DNA of 64,000 bases, taken from contig NZ_JAEMNW010000008.1 in the NCBI RefSeq assembly GCF_016481275.1, positions 123,379 through 187,378 of the forward strand. The letters run 5' to 3'. The notes below the pieces were generated by a model. It was not told the DNA's origin. It did not search any database and saw only the letters and a program-made list of their open reading frames with translations. Below, one piece after another: positions 1-10,892 of the stretch. A program made the position numbers and the translations under genes. How positions within the stretch are numbered: position 1 is the stretch's first letter; each line of letters starts with the position of its first letter. This DNA comes from Antrihabitans auranticaus (GTDB taxonomy: Bacteria; Actinomycetota; Actinomycetes; Mycobacteriales; Mycobacteriaceae).

Positions 1-187
1 CGGTTGCACGAGTCCTCTTTCTCCGCGCGGAGGCGATCATTGCGCTGACAGTACGCGCCCAAGATCGGAATCAGAACCTTGTTCCAGGGTGGAATCTGCC
101 GACCCCTGGGTGCCTATCGGGGCGCCTGCGGTGCGGGCAAAGTGTGATGTGTCGGGCCGAATGTTCCGCATGACAAGGAGAATTGCC

Positions 188-493
188 ATGACCAGTCACA
201 CCACGGCTCGCGCATCGATCGTCTGCATTGCGACCCTTGCCTTCTCGTTCGCGTGGATTGCCGGTGCAGCCGCACGTCCGCGCGTCACACCGCCGGACCG
301 GGTGGGTGATCGATACGTCAACGAGACGCTCGCAACCACGTCCGAATGGCGGGTATGCAACGAGTACACGGCTGAAGCGAACAGGCTCCTCGCGGGTGGA
401 AGTCCAAGCAACGCGGCCAGTTACGTCGCGAACGTCAACCTGGCCAAGGGCTGCAACATCGTCTTTCGCGCATTTGTCCTTGCGCCCGCGTGA
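188..493 (+). CDS. Small exported protein of unknown function
   Basis: A 101-residue protein with an N-terminal signal peptide: a short basic-polar start, then a hydrophobic stretch ending near AGAAA. The mature part has two cysteines (in the RVCNEY and KGCNIV segments), so a disulfide is possible. The ATG at 188 was chosen because AAGGAG lies 8 bases upstream and the signal peptide begins there; in-frame codons further upstream lack a ribosome site. I recognise no family. It converges with the next gene on the other strand, with 6 bases between the two stop codons. Confidence 0.6.
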   Translation: MTSHTTARASIVCIATLAFSFAWIAGAAARPRVTPPDRVGDRYVNETLATTSEWRVCNEYTAEANRLLAGGSPSNAASYVANVNLAKGCNIVFRAFVLAPA

Positions 494-499
494 TCCCGA

Positions 500-1102
500 T
501 CAGTAGGTAGTGAGGAAGTCCGATACCGCAGGCGGGAAGTCCGGATTGGCGATCGCCACGCCTGCCGCCGCACCGAGAATTCCGCCGACCACCGCGCCCG
601 GGATGCACGCCGCGAAGAAGACGAGAACGCAGCCGACGACAATTCCGATCGCCGTGCCGATCCCTGCAGACAGTCCGCCGTCGCGCGACCAACCGAGCTG
701 CCATTGGCGAATCATGTTGTTGTAGGCGTCGCTTCGGGCATCGACATCGTGCAGGGGCAGGGCGCCGGCAACGTCGGCGGTCTCCGGTGTCAGCTTCAGC
801 GATGTACCGTCCGCGGTGAGGTCGGCAGCGATGGGAAACGCCGACCCTCGCACCGAGTATGCCAACGGCAGATGTACGACGACCGTCCCAGCGCTGTCGA
901 CGACGTCGACGGTCCGCCCGGAATCGGTCAGCCGGAAAGTGCCGTTCGAGAGGGTCGTCTGGACCGAACGCCCGTCCGCGCCGACGACGGTCGAATACTG
1001 CACACCCAGATCGGGGGCCGGGTTCGCGTGAGCCACGCTGGCCGTGATCCCCATCGTCGCGATGACCAGCGCGGACAGTGCGGGGATTCTGCCTATTCTC
1101 AC
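500..1102 (-). CDS. Exported protein with glycine-rich C-terminal membrane segment
   Basis: A 200-residue protein with a signal peptide (cleavage near AHA-NPAP). A beta-rich middle domain of about 110 residues follows, and near residues 145-190 there is a glycine/alanine-rich hydrophobic segment with GxxxG spacing that looks like a membrane-inserting glycine zipper. It starts at GTG with GAGGAG just upstream. I know similar uncharacterised exported proteins only as Nocardiaceae hypotheticals, so the function is open; an envelope or pore-like role is speculation from the C-terminal segment. Confidence 0.65.
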   Translation of the reverse strand: MRIGRIPALSALVIATMGITASVAHANPAPDLGVQYSTVVGADGRSVQTTLSNGTFRLTDSGRTVDVVDSAGTVVVHLPLAYSVRGSAFPIAADLTADGTSLKLTPETADVAGALPLHDVDARSDAYNNMIRQWQLGWSRDGGLSAGIGTAIGIVVGCVLVFFAACIPGAVVGGILGAAAGVAIANPDFPPAVSDFLTTY

Positions 1103-4019
<2,917 letters not shown>

Positions 4020-4100
4020 TTCTCGGTGCGCCACCCGCACGTCCAGCGATACAGTGCGTTTGGAGGAAGAAGTCGAGCAGTAGGACTGTGAGGAGCAGGC

Positions 4101-4610
4101 ATGACGACCGCGGCCGAGCAGGAGCGATCCCAGAAGTTCGAAGAGATCAGGGCCCGCCTGAGTGAGAAATACCTGAGCCCTGCTGCCTTGCGCCCGAAAT
4201 CGTCGGCGCGCGGCCTGCACCACACGGCGTTGATCAGCGGCGACGTCGAACGGACGATCCGGTTCTATCAGGATCTCCTCGAGTTTCCACTGACCGAATT
4301 GATCGAGAACAGGGACTACCCGGGGTCGTCGCATTTCTTCTTCGACATCGGTAACGGCAATCTGCTGGCCTTCTTCGACTTCCCGGGGCTTGATGTCGGG
4401 CCGTATCAGGAGGTCTTCGGGGGCTTGCACCACACGGCGATCAGCGTCGAACATTCCCGCTGGGAGCGCTTGCGGGACAAGCTCGTTGCCGCGAAGGTGG
4501 AGCTCGCGGAGCACAGTGGCGCGTCGATCTATTTCCGTGATCCAGACGGTGCCCGGATCGAGCTGATCTCCGATCCGCTCGGCGAGATGTACGGCTCGAA
4601 GGTCTTGTAA
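4101..4610 (+). CDS. VOC (glyoxalase/dioxygenase fold) protein
   Basis: A 169-residue single-gene VOC protein. After a helical leader of about 35 residues come two beta-alpha-beta-beta-beta modules. Candidate metal ligands are the His in GLHHTALISGD, the His in GLHHTAISVE and the Glu in the terminal DPDGARIELI motif. GAGGAG lies just before the ATG. The family covers glyoxalases, extradiol dioxygenases and resistance proteins; the substrate cannot be told from sequence. It is 10 bases upstream of the flavoprotein gene and probably cotranscribed with it. Confidence 0.8.
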   Translation: MTTAAEQERSQKFEEIRARLSEKYLSPAALRPKSSARGLHHTALISGDVERTIRFYQDLLEFPLTELIENRDYPGSSHFFFDIGNGNLLAFFDFPGLDVGPYQEVFGGLHHTAISVEHSRWERLRDKLVAAKVELAEHSGASIYFRDPDGARIELISDPLGEMYGSKVL

Positions 4611-4620
4611 GCGGGCTGGG

Positions 4621-5883
4621 ATGACTCACGTCGTAATCGCCGGCGCAGGCCTTGCGGGTGTTGCGTGTGCTCACGAACTCGGCCGCGCCGGGTTCGACGT
4701 GCATTTGATCGACAGAAACGACTACCACCAGTTTCAGCCGCTGCTCTATCAGGTCGCGACGTCGCAGCTGCCCGCTGTCGACGTCGCCCGACCGCTGAAA
4801 GCGATCTTCGCGAAGTTGCCGAATGTCCGAGTCGTGCAGTCGGAGATCACGGCCATCGACTTCGCCGCTCGAACTGTCGTCACCGACAGCGGCGCCGAGT
4901 TCGTCTGTGACTATCTGGTTCTTGCTGCCGGCGCATGTGCCAATTTCTTCGGAACGCCTGGTGCCGAGGAGCATTCGTTCCCGCTGTACTCGGTCGCCGA
5001 TGCCGAGCGGCTTCGCCTGCATGTTCGCGCATTACTCGAGGCGCCCAGCGGTCCGACCGATGTCGTGGTGGTCGGTGGTGGGCCGACCGGAGTCGAAACC
5101 GCCGGTGCGTTCGCGGAACTGTTCTCCGCCCTGCGCACGATGAAGCACCGTGGCGGCGAGGCCGAGGTCTACCTCGTCAATCACGGGAAGGCGCTCCTTG
5201 CGCCGTTCAGCGAAAAGTCGCACAGATACGCCCTCGACAAGCTGACCGCGCACGGCGCGAAAGTGAAACTCGGCGTCGGCGTGACAGCGGTTGGGCCGGA
5301 GGATGTTTCGCTCAGCGACGGTTCCGTGATTGCAACGCGAACTGCGGTGTGGGCGGGTGGCGAGTCTGCCCAACCCGTTGCACACGGCTGTGGTGCCGAA
5401 CCGGGCCGTGGCGGGCGCATCGACGTCACGCCCGACCTCGTAGTCGACGGCTACTCGGGCGTGTACGCGGTCGGAGACGTCGCGAATGTGCCTGGCCGCG
5501 ACGGGAAGGCGCTGCCGCAGCTGGGTTCTGTTGCACAACAATCCGGGCTGTGGGCCGCACACAACATCGAGCGGGAAAGCAAAGGCCACAGCCGAAAGCC
5601 GTTCCATTACAAAGACAAAGGGATCATGGCGATGATCGGCCGAGGCGCCGCGATCGCCGAGATCGGTGTGCACAGGCACCAACTCGAAGGCCCGCTTGCG
5701 TTCGCCGCGTGGCTCGGGGTGCACGCGGCCTTGCTGAGCGACGCGCACAGCAAGGTCGACGCGTTCATGTCGTGGGCGTGGGACTACTTCGATCGCGATC
5801 ATGCCGCGATCGTCGAATGCCACGGCGAACCGAAGCGGATCGTGTGGGGCAACGACATCGAGCCGACGATCACGCCCCGCTGA
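4621..5883 (+). CDS. NAD(P)/FAD-dependent oxidoreductase, type II NADH dehydrogenase-like
   Basis: A 420-residue flavoprotein with two dinucleotide-binding motifs: GAGLAGVACAHEL at the N terminus for FAD and VVGGGPTGVETAGAF near residue 150 for NAD(P)H. It also has the second FAD motif GVYAVGDVANV and the QPLLYQVATSQL segment typical of NDH-2 enzymes. The C-terminal part (about 340-410) has amphipathic, Trp-rich helices suited to membrane association. The likely role is quinone reduction by NAD(P)H without proton pumping. Its 3' end overlaps the convergent sulfotransferase gene by 14 bases. Confidence 0.85.
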   Translation: MTHVVIAGAGLAGVACAHELGRAGFDVHLIDRNDYHQFQPLLYQVATSQLPAVDVARPLKAIFAKLPNVRVVQSEITAIDFAARTVVTDSGAEFVCDYLVLAAGACANFFGTPGAEEHSFPLYSVADAERLRLHVRALLEAPSGPTDVVVVGGGPTGVETAGAFAELFSALRTMKHRGGEAEVYLVNHGKALLAPFSEKSHRYALDKLTAHGAKVKLGVGVTAVGPEDVSLSDGSVIATRTAVWAGGESAQPVAHGCGAEPGRGGRIDVTPDLVVDGYSGVYAVGDVANVPGRDGKALPQLGSVAQQSGLWAAHNIERESKGHSRKPFHYKDKGIMAMIGRGAAIAEIGVHRHQLEGPLAFAAWLGVHAALLSDAHSKVDAFMSWAWDYFDRDHAAIVECHGEPKRIVWGNDIEPTITPR

Positions 5884-7024
5884 ACGAGTAGTTCCCGAAC
5901 CGCTCGTCGACCTCTGCGTCCGTCAGGCCGAAGTCGGCCAATGTGTAGTTGTGCGCGGGTTTGCGCCCCCCCGAACGGCTTTCGGCGTGCATCGACGCCA
6001 TCGCGGTTTCTGCCGCCGCGGTCAGTGGGAGTCCGAAGTGGTCGTAAATTCCGGACACTGTCGCGAGCGGATTTTTGATGAAGTCGCGGTAGTCGATGTC
6101 GATGAACTGCGCGGGGTCGTGGCGGCCACGCGACGATTCGAAGAGGTCCAGTCCGCGACTCCACAGATCGAGTTGCGTGCGCCCGATCACCTCACCCGTG
6201 AACTTCTCCGACCAGCCCGCGGTCGCGTGCGCTGCCAGGCTGCACGCGGATGCCATCGCCGTACGCGGAGCGCGGTGCGTCTGGATGATCAGCGCGTCGG
6301 GATACACCTCGAGCAGAGCGTCGAGGGCGAACAGGTGACTCGGGTTCTTCAGCACCCACCGACGGTCTTGATCGTTGCAGCCGATGAGCCCGAGGTTGCG
6401 GCGATGGCGGGCGTAGGCATCGGTCCATTCCTGCTGTGCGAGCCACTCCGAGTAGGTCGGCAGGTAGGCAAGGCATTCGTAGGAAATAGATTTCGACGAT
6501 TGCCGAAGGAGTTGCCAGCACTCCTCGACCTCCGACGCCGACATGAAATGCACGCCCATGAATTCGGGGTTCTCGATGTGATGACGGCTGAAGGCCTCGT
6601 CCAAACGTTGGTAAACCGGATTCGACGACCATGTGTCGACCGGCGGACGTGGTTGCGGGAACTCGGTCAGCCACATCTCGAGTCCCTGGTGGGCTGGGTC
6701 CGCGGTCAGCAGGCGGTGCAGCGCGGTCGTGCCGGTGCGGGGGAGGCCGGTCACGAAGATCGGTCGTTCGATCTTCGCGTCGGCGTGCTGGGGATGCTGT
6801 TGAAAGCCCGCCTCGCTGAGTGAGCGCGCTACCAGTGCGCCGCGCATGAATGCCCGAGCTACCTTGCGCCCCAACGGGGTCAGGTCGGCGTCGCGCTGGT
6901 AGGAATCGAGAAGTACGCCGAAGCCTTCGAGGTACGCCTTGTCGCCGAAGTCGGTGAGCCCGGTGATCTTCGACGCCGATTCGTGTATGTCCTCGACGGT
7001 CCCGACGTTCGTGCGCTCGGTCAT
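5870..7024 (-). CDS. PAPS-dependent sulfotransferase family protein
   Basis: A 384-residue protein with the 5'-phosphosulfate-binding loop GLPRTGTTALH (PRTGTT at residues 95-100) and a downstream 3'-phosphate-binding region (RAPRTAMASACS, then KFTGEVIGR). The start ATG at 7024 has GGAG upstream; longer in-frame starts would run into the SDR gene. It is the last gene of a leftward operon (DUF1214 protein, SDR, this gene). From memory the same trio occurs as Rv3531c-Rv3530c-Rv3529c inside the cholesterol gene region of M. tuberculosis, so transfer of sulfate to a sterol-derived alcohol is a reasonable hypothesis. The acceptor is unknown. Confidence 0.85.
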   Translation of the reverse strand: MTERTNVGTVEDIHESASKITGLTDFGDKAYLEGFGVLLDSYQRDADLTPLGRKVARAFMRGALVARSLSEAGFQQHPQHADAKIERPIFVTGLPRTGTTALHRLLTADPAHQGLEMWLTEFPQPRPPVDTWSSNPVYQRLDEAFSRHHIENPEFMGVHFMSASEVEECWQLLRQSSKSISYECLAYLPTYSEWLAQQEWTDAYARHRRNLGLIGCNDQDRRWVLKNPSHLFALDALLEVYPDALIIQTHRAPRTAMASACSLAAHATAGWSEKFTGEVIGRTQLDLWSRGLDLFESSRGRHDPAQFIDIDYRDFIKNPLATVSGIYDHFGLPLTAAAETAMASMHAESRSGGRKPAHNYTLADFGLTDAEVDERFGNYSFSGA

Positions 7025-7037
7025 GGTGCTCTCCGTT

Positions 7038-7823
7038 TCAGTGGTGGTACTCGCCGCAGTTGACGTCGAGGCATTGACCGGTGATGGCATTCGCCATCGG
7101 CGACGCAAGAAAGACGATCGCGTCCGCAACCTCGTCCATCGTCGGAAGTCGTTTGAGGTCGGACTTCGCGGCGGTGAACTCGTAGATCTGCTCGACAGTG
7201 GTGTTGTACTTGGAAGCTTGGTGGCTGAAGTACTGCTGCAGGGTGTCGCCCCAGATCCAGCCGGGTGCAACGGAATTGACCCGAATGCCCTTGGGGCCGA
7301 GCTCCGTTGCGAGTGATTGCGACAGGGACAACAGTGCGGATTTGGCCATCTTGTAGCTGCCGTACCGCTCCTCGGAATGTCGTAGAACAGCCGAGTTGAC
7401 GTTCACCACAGCGCCTTTGGATTCCTCGAGCGCAGGCGTGAACAGCTGGACGAGCCGAAGTGCGCCGAGTGCGGTGAGCTCGAAGCTGTTCCGCAGGTGA
7501 TCGAAGTCCGTGCGTGCCAACGACTTCATCGACGGAACAGTGAACGCGTTGTTTATGAGGACGTCGACTTTGCCGAACGCATCCGTAGCGGCACTGACCA
7601 AGTTGGCGGCAGAGTCGTCGTCGGTGATATCGGTCGCTACCGCGACGGCACGGCGGCCGCGGTCGGTGACCTCCTTCGCGACCTCGTCGAGCCTGGATTG
7701 AGTACGAGCGGCGAGGACGAGGTCGGCGCCCGCTTCTGCACAGCGGACCGCCAATGTGCGGCCGAGCGCAGGCCCGACACCGGAAAGTACAACCACGCGA
7801 CCAGTCAAGAGTTCCTGCATCAT
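7038..7823 (-). CDS. Short-chain dehydrogenase/reductase
   Basis: A 261-residue classical SDR with cofactor loop SGVGPALGRTLA, the NNAF motif near residue 91, and catalytic Ser144, Tyr157 and Lys161 (Tyr157-x-x-x-Lys161 in YKMAK). ATG at 7823 overlaps the TAA stop of the upstream gene by one base (TAATG), so translation is coupled. It should interconvert a hydroxyl and a ketone using NAD(P). Sitting between a DUF1214 protein and a sulfotransferase, it could create or remove the hydroxyl group that is sulfated. Confidence 0.9.
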   Translation of the reverse strand: MMQELLTGRVVVLSGVGPALGRTLAVRCAEAGADLVLAARTQSRLDEVAKEVTDRGRRAVAVATDITDDDSAANLVSAATDAFGKVDVLINNAFTVPSMKSLARTDFDHLRNSFELTALGALRLVQLFTPALEESKGAVVNVNSAVLRHSEERYGSYKMAKSALLSLSQSLATELGPKGIRVNSVAPGWIWGDTLQQYFSHQASKYNTTVEQIYEFTAAKSDLKRLPTMDEVADAIVFLASPMANAITGQCLDVNCGEYHH

Positions 7824-8992
7824 TACCCCAGCATTCGGTTGGCGACGGCGGCCTGTCTCGCGGCGATACGTTCGCGAAAGTCCGCCGCCGAGATCGTGTT
7901 CGATTCGTAGTGCGGCAAAATCTTTGGTAGCGAGTCGAATTCGACGACCGCCACCGTCGGCCCGTCCGCGGGAGTCAGTGGGTCGTCGACGCGTTGCCAG
8001 CGGAATTGCAGATAGCCCCGCGCATGGCCGAGGGTCTCTATCCAGTTGGTGACGCCGGGATTGCGTTCGCTGACGACGAGCCGGATCTTGCCGTCTGGAT
8101 CGACCTGCGCCTGAGTCGCGTTGAGTGACGTCTGGTGGTTGACGTAATCGAGCGAGATGTACCACATGCTGCCGAGCTGAAAGCCCTGATAGGGGACGTC
8201 GGCCAGTGGCACGGTGATCACCATGGCTTGATCGGGGCCAAGTTCGTAGTGCCCCGCTGACGAGTATTGCGTCGCCAATCCGCCTGGCGTCAAACGTGGT
8301 TCGGTCATCGTGTTGACGGGGAGGTTCAGGTAGAACCACTCGGGAAACTTCAGCCAGGTCTGCACCCTGCTGACCAGTGCCCGACCGGCGCCGGAGAAGC
8401 GCCGTTCGACCTTCTCGGGGGTCAGCGGGGACGGCGCCGAGCCGCGAACGTCGACCCGTTCGATTCGGATTGTGCCGCGAGTCTGGCGCCAGTCGCTGTA
8501 GACCTCGCGGACGACCAACTGGGCGGATCCGGGTGGGAGTGTGTAGTAGTTCGGCCGGTCGTCGGCCGGTTCGGGGCCGAACCGTACCTCGAACGAGCCG
8601 TCGTCGGCAATGGTGAGTTCTCGGTCGTCGAAGGCCGTGACGCTACCCGGCACCACTGCGGACGTGTAGCTCCCGTTGAGAATCTGGAAGCTGAGATCCG
8701 CTGTGGTACCGCGTGTTCCGGTGACGACGTATTCCGCGTCGTCGCTGATGCGCGCACCGAAGTACAGCGTGTCCGGGTTGTCCAGGCCCATCTTCGTGTA
8801 CGGGCCTGTCCCGGTGACGAACGTCGGATGCCCCTTCTCCGTTGCCCATGCTGTGTGCAACGTCGCGAGGATGCCGCCGGCGAGGTATTGGTACCCGTCC
8901 AGCAGGTCTTGCTCCGTCCGGATGTGTGGCGCGGTCTCGATGAGCTTCTCGGCCTCAGCGATTGCCGCGGCGAAGGAGTCGGTCTGCTGCAT
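7823..8992 (-). CDS. DUF1214-domain protein, first gene of the sulfotransferase operon
   Basis: A 389-residue protein without a signal peptide. The N-terminal 60 residues are helical and the rest is beta-rich; the segment with GSMWYISLDYVNHQTSLN and the later VVSERNPGVTNWIETLG motif match DUF1214 proteins, which often accompany steroid or hydrocarbon catabolism. It is the first gene of the leftward operon and diverges from the IclR gene across an 83-base gap containing a KstR-type operator. The biochemical function of the family is not established. Confidence 0.75.
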   Translation of the reverse strand: MQQTDSFAAAIAEAEKLIETAPHIRTEQDLLDGYQYLAGGILATLHTAWATEKGHPTFVTGTGPYTKMGLDNPDTLYFGARISDDAEYVVTGTRGTTADLSFQILNGSYTSAVVPGSVTAFDDRELTIADDGSFEVRFGPEPADDRPNYYTLPPGSAQLVVREVYSDWRQTRGTIRIERVDVRGSAPSPLTPEKVERRFSGAGRALVSRVQTWLKFPEWFYLNLPVNTMTEPRLTPGGLATQYSSAGHYELGPDQAMVITVPLADVPYQGFQLGSMWYISLDYVNHQTSLNATQAQVDPDGKIRLVVSERNPGVTNWIETLGHARGYLQFRWQRVDDPLTPADGPTVAVVEFDSLPKILPHYESNTISAADFRERIAARQAAVANRMLG

Positions 8993-9050
8993 GATCCTCT
9001 TCCTCGGGGCTGGTCCAAATATGTACCGACGTGGTAGAACTTCCTCAGAC

Positions 9051-9064
9051 TAGAACGTGTTCTA
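9051..9064. promoter_or_regulatory. KstR-type sterol operator, TAGAACGTGTTCTA
   Basis: Arms TAGAAC and GTTCTA form a perfect inverted repeat with a 2-base centre. The site fits TNNAACNNGTTNNA, the published consensus for the TetR regulator KstR of cholesterol catabolism, at every fixed position. It lies 59 bases before the DUF1214 gene and directly abuts the ribosome site of the IclR gene, so it could repress both operons. A further TAGAAC half-site lies 16 bases upstream at 9035-9040. Binding is inferred from sequence only; no kstR gene is in the window. Confidence 0.7.
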
Positions 9065-9075
9065 AGGAGAGGTCA

Positions 9076-9978
9076 ATGACCAGCTTCGAGAGCGGTGCGC
9101 GGCAATCGCCGCCGACCGAGCGGGTCGTCGCGGTGCTCGACTTCTTGGTCGCGAACGCCGATCGCCAGTACGGCTTGTCGGAATTGGCGCGCAAGCTCGG
9201 CATCAGCAAGCCGACCTGCCTGGGGATCGTGTCGGCGCTCACGCACGGGGGCTACCTGATGCGCGATCCCGTCGCGAGGTCCTACGGCCTCGGCCCGGCA
9301 TTGGTCGCCGCGGGTCGCGCTGCACAGGAAAGCCTTGCGGCAGGACCTGTTCCGCGTCGCCACCTCGAACTGCTGAGTAGTCGTTTCGACACCACATGCA
9401 GTGCGTCCGCCGTCGTGGGCGACCGGATCACCATCCTCGAGTTGACGGCACCGCCGGGCGTAGATCCAGGTGTGAAGGTCGGTCAGGTCTATCCTTTCGC
9501 CCCACCTGTGGGACTGATGTACGTGCTGTGGGGTGGCGACGCCGCACTCGAATCGTGGCTGGCGCGCGAACCGGCGCTACCCGTACGGATCGATCGAGAC
9601 CGGCTGCGGCGGGTCGTCGACCATTGCCGGCGCACGGGCTACCTCGTCGAAACTCTGACGGAAATGGGCCGCAAGCTGCACAACGTCATGGCCGGTGTCG
9701 ATACGAGCAATCTGCCTGCCGAGCTCCGTGAGCTGCTGGGGGAGATGTCGTCGAGCCTGGGCGAGCGTGTCTATTTGGAGAGTGCCGACGGGTCCGCCGC
9801 CGAACATCCGGTCAGCCTCATCGCAGCGCCGACATATGACGCGGACGGCCGCCAGGCTCTTGTATTGTCGTTGCACGTCAGTGCGTGGATCGATCAAGCC
9901 GAGATCGCGCGGCGCGGCGCGGCCCTCGTTGAAACAGCAGCTGCGATTACGCATGAATCAGGTGGAGGTCGGCGATGA
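9076..9978 (+). CDS. IclR-family transcriptional regulator
   Basis: A 300-residue regulator with a winged helix-turn-helix at about residues 20-75 (YGLSELARKLGISKPT, then IVSALTHGGYL) and a C-terminal IclR effector-binding domain. The ATG at 9076 has AAGGAGAGG upstream. Its stop overlaps the cysD start as ATGA, so it is translated together with the sulfate-activation genes. This places sulfate activation under a small-molecule sensor rather than a CysB-type regulator; the ligand is unknown. Confidence 0.85.
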   Translation: MTSFESGARQSPPTERVVAVLDFLVANADRQYGLSELARKLGISKPTCLGIVSALTHGGYLMRDPVARSYGLGPALVAAGRAAQESLAAGPVPRRHLELLSSRFDTTCSASAVVGDRITILELTAPPGVDPGVKVGQVYPFAPPVGLMYVLWGGDAALESWLAREPALPVRIDRDRLRRVVDHCRRTGYLVETLTEMGRKLHNVMAGVDTSNLPAELRELLGEMSSSLGERVYLESADGSAAEHPVSLIAAPTYDADGRQALVLSLHVSAWIDQAEIARRGAALVETAAAITHESGGGRR

Positions 9979-10892
9979 AAACGGGCGCGGTATACGAGCT
10001 TTCGCACCTTCGGGCGCTCGAAGCCGAGTCGGTGCACATCTTCCGCGAGGTGGCTGCGCAGTTCGAGCGGCCGGGAATTCTGTTCTCCGGTGGCAAGGAC
10101 TCCGTCGTCATGCTGCACATCGCGGCGAAAGCCTTCTGGCCCGCCGCTCTGCCGTTCGCGGTCATGCACATCGACACGGGGCACAACTTCGACGAAGTGA
10201 TCGAGTTCCGGGACCGTACCGTCGAGCGCCTCGGCTTGCGGCTCGTGGTGTCGAGCGTGCAGGACGACATCGACGCCGGTCGCGTCGTCGACGAGACGGG
10301 TCAGGGTGCCAGCCGTAACAGGCTGCAGACGACCGCCCTGCTGCGGGGTATCGCCGAGAACGGCTTCGACGCCGTATTCGGTGGCGCCCGCCGCGACGAG
10401 GAGAAGGCCCGTGCGAAGGAACGTGTCTTCAGCTTCCGCGACGAATTCGGGCAGTGGGATCCGCGTGCCCAGCGGCCCGAACTCTGGAACCTCTATAACG
10501 GCCGACATCGCAAGGGCGAACACATCCGCGTCTTCCCGCTGTCGAACTGGACCGAACTCGACATCTGGCAGTACATCCGCGACGAGCAGATAGCGCTACC
10601 CGAGATCTATTACGCACATCGCAGACCGGTCGTGCGGCGCGACGGAATGTTGCTGGCGCAGACCAGATTCCTGGAGCTCGGTGCCGACGAAGAGCCGTTC
10701 GAGGCAACTGTGCGTTTCCGCACCGTCGGCGACGCCACCTGTACGGGCTGTGTCGAATCCGTCGCTGCCACAGCGGAAGCGGTCGTCGAGGAGGTAGCGG
10801 CGACCCGAGTCACGGAGCGCGGCGCAACACGCGCCGACGACCGGATTTCGGAAGCGGGGATGGAAGATCGCAAGAAGGAAGGGTATTTCTGA
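9975..10892 (+). CDS. cysD: Sulfate adenylyltransferase subunit 2
   Basis: A 305-residue ATP pyrophosphatase-fold subunit that adenylates sulfate to APS with CysN. The PP-loop SGGKDSVVMLH is present, and so is the characteristic FGGARRDEEKARAKER segment. The length is normal for CysD. The start overlaps the IclR stop (ATGA) and the stop overlaps the cysNC start (TGATG), so the three genes form one coupled operon. No cysH or sulfite reductase gene is adjacent. Confidence 0.95.
   Translation: MKTGAVYELSHLRALEAESVHIFREVAAQFERPGILFSGGKDSVVMLHIAAKAFWPAALPFAVMHIDTGHNFDEVIEFRDRTVERLGLRLVVSSVQDDIDAGRVVDETGQGASRNRLQTTALLRGIAENGFDAVFGGARRDEEKARAKERVFSFRDEFGQWDPRAQRPELWNLYNGRHRKGEHIRVFPLSNWTELDIWQYIRDEQIALPEIYYAHRRPVVRRDGMLLAQTRFLELGADEEPFEATVRFRTVGDATCTGCVESVAATAEAVVEEVAATRVTERGATRADDRISEAGMEDRKKEGYF

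Noticed and set aside
7025..7270. An upstream extension of the sulfotransferase
   Set aside because: It would lie inside the SDR gene, while ATG 7024 has its own ribosome site and matches the expected family length.
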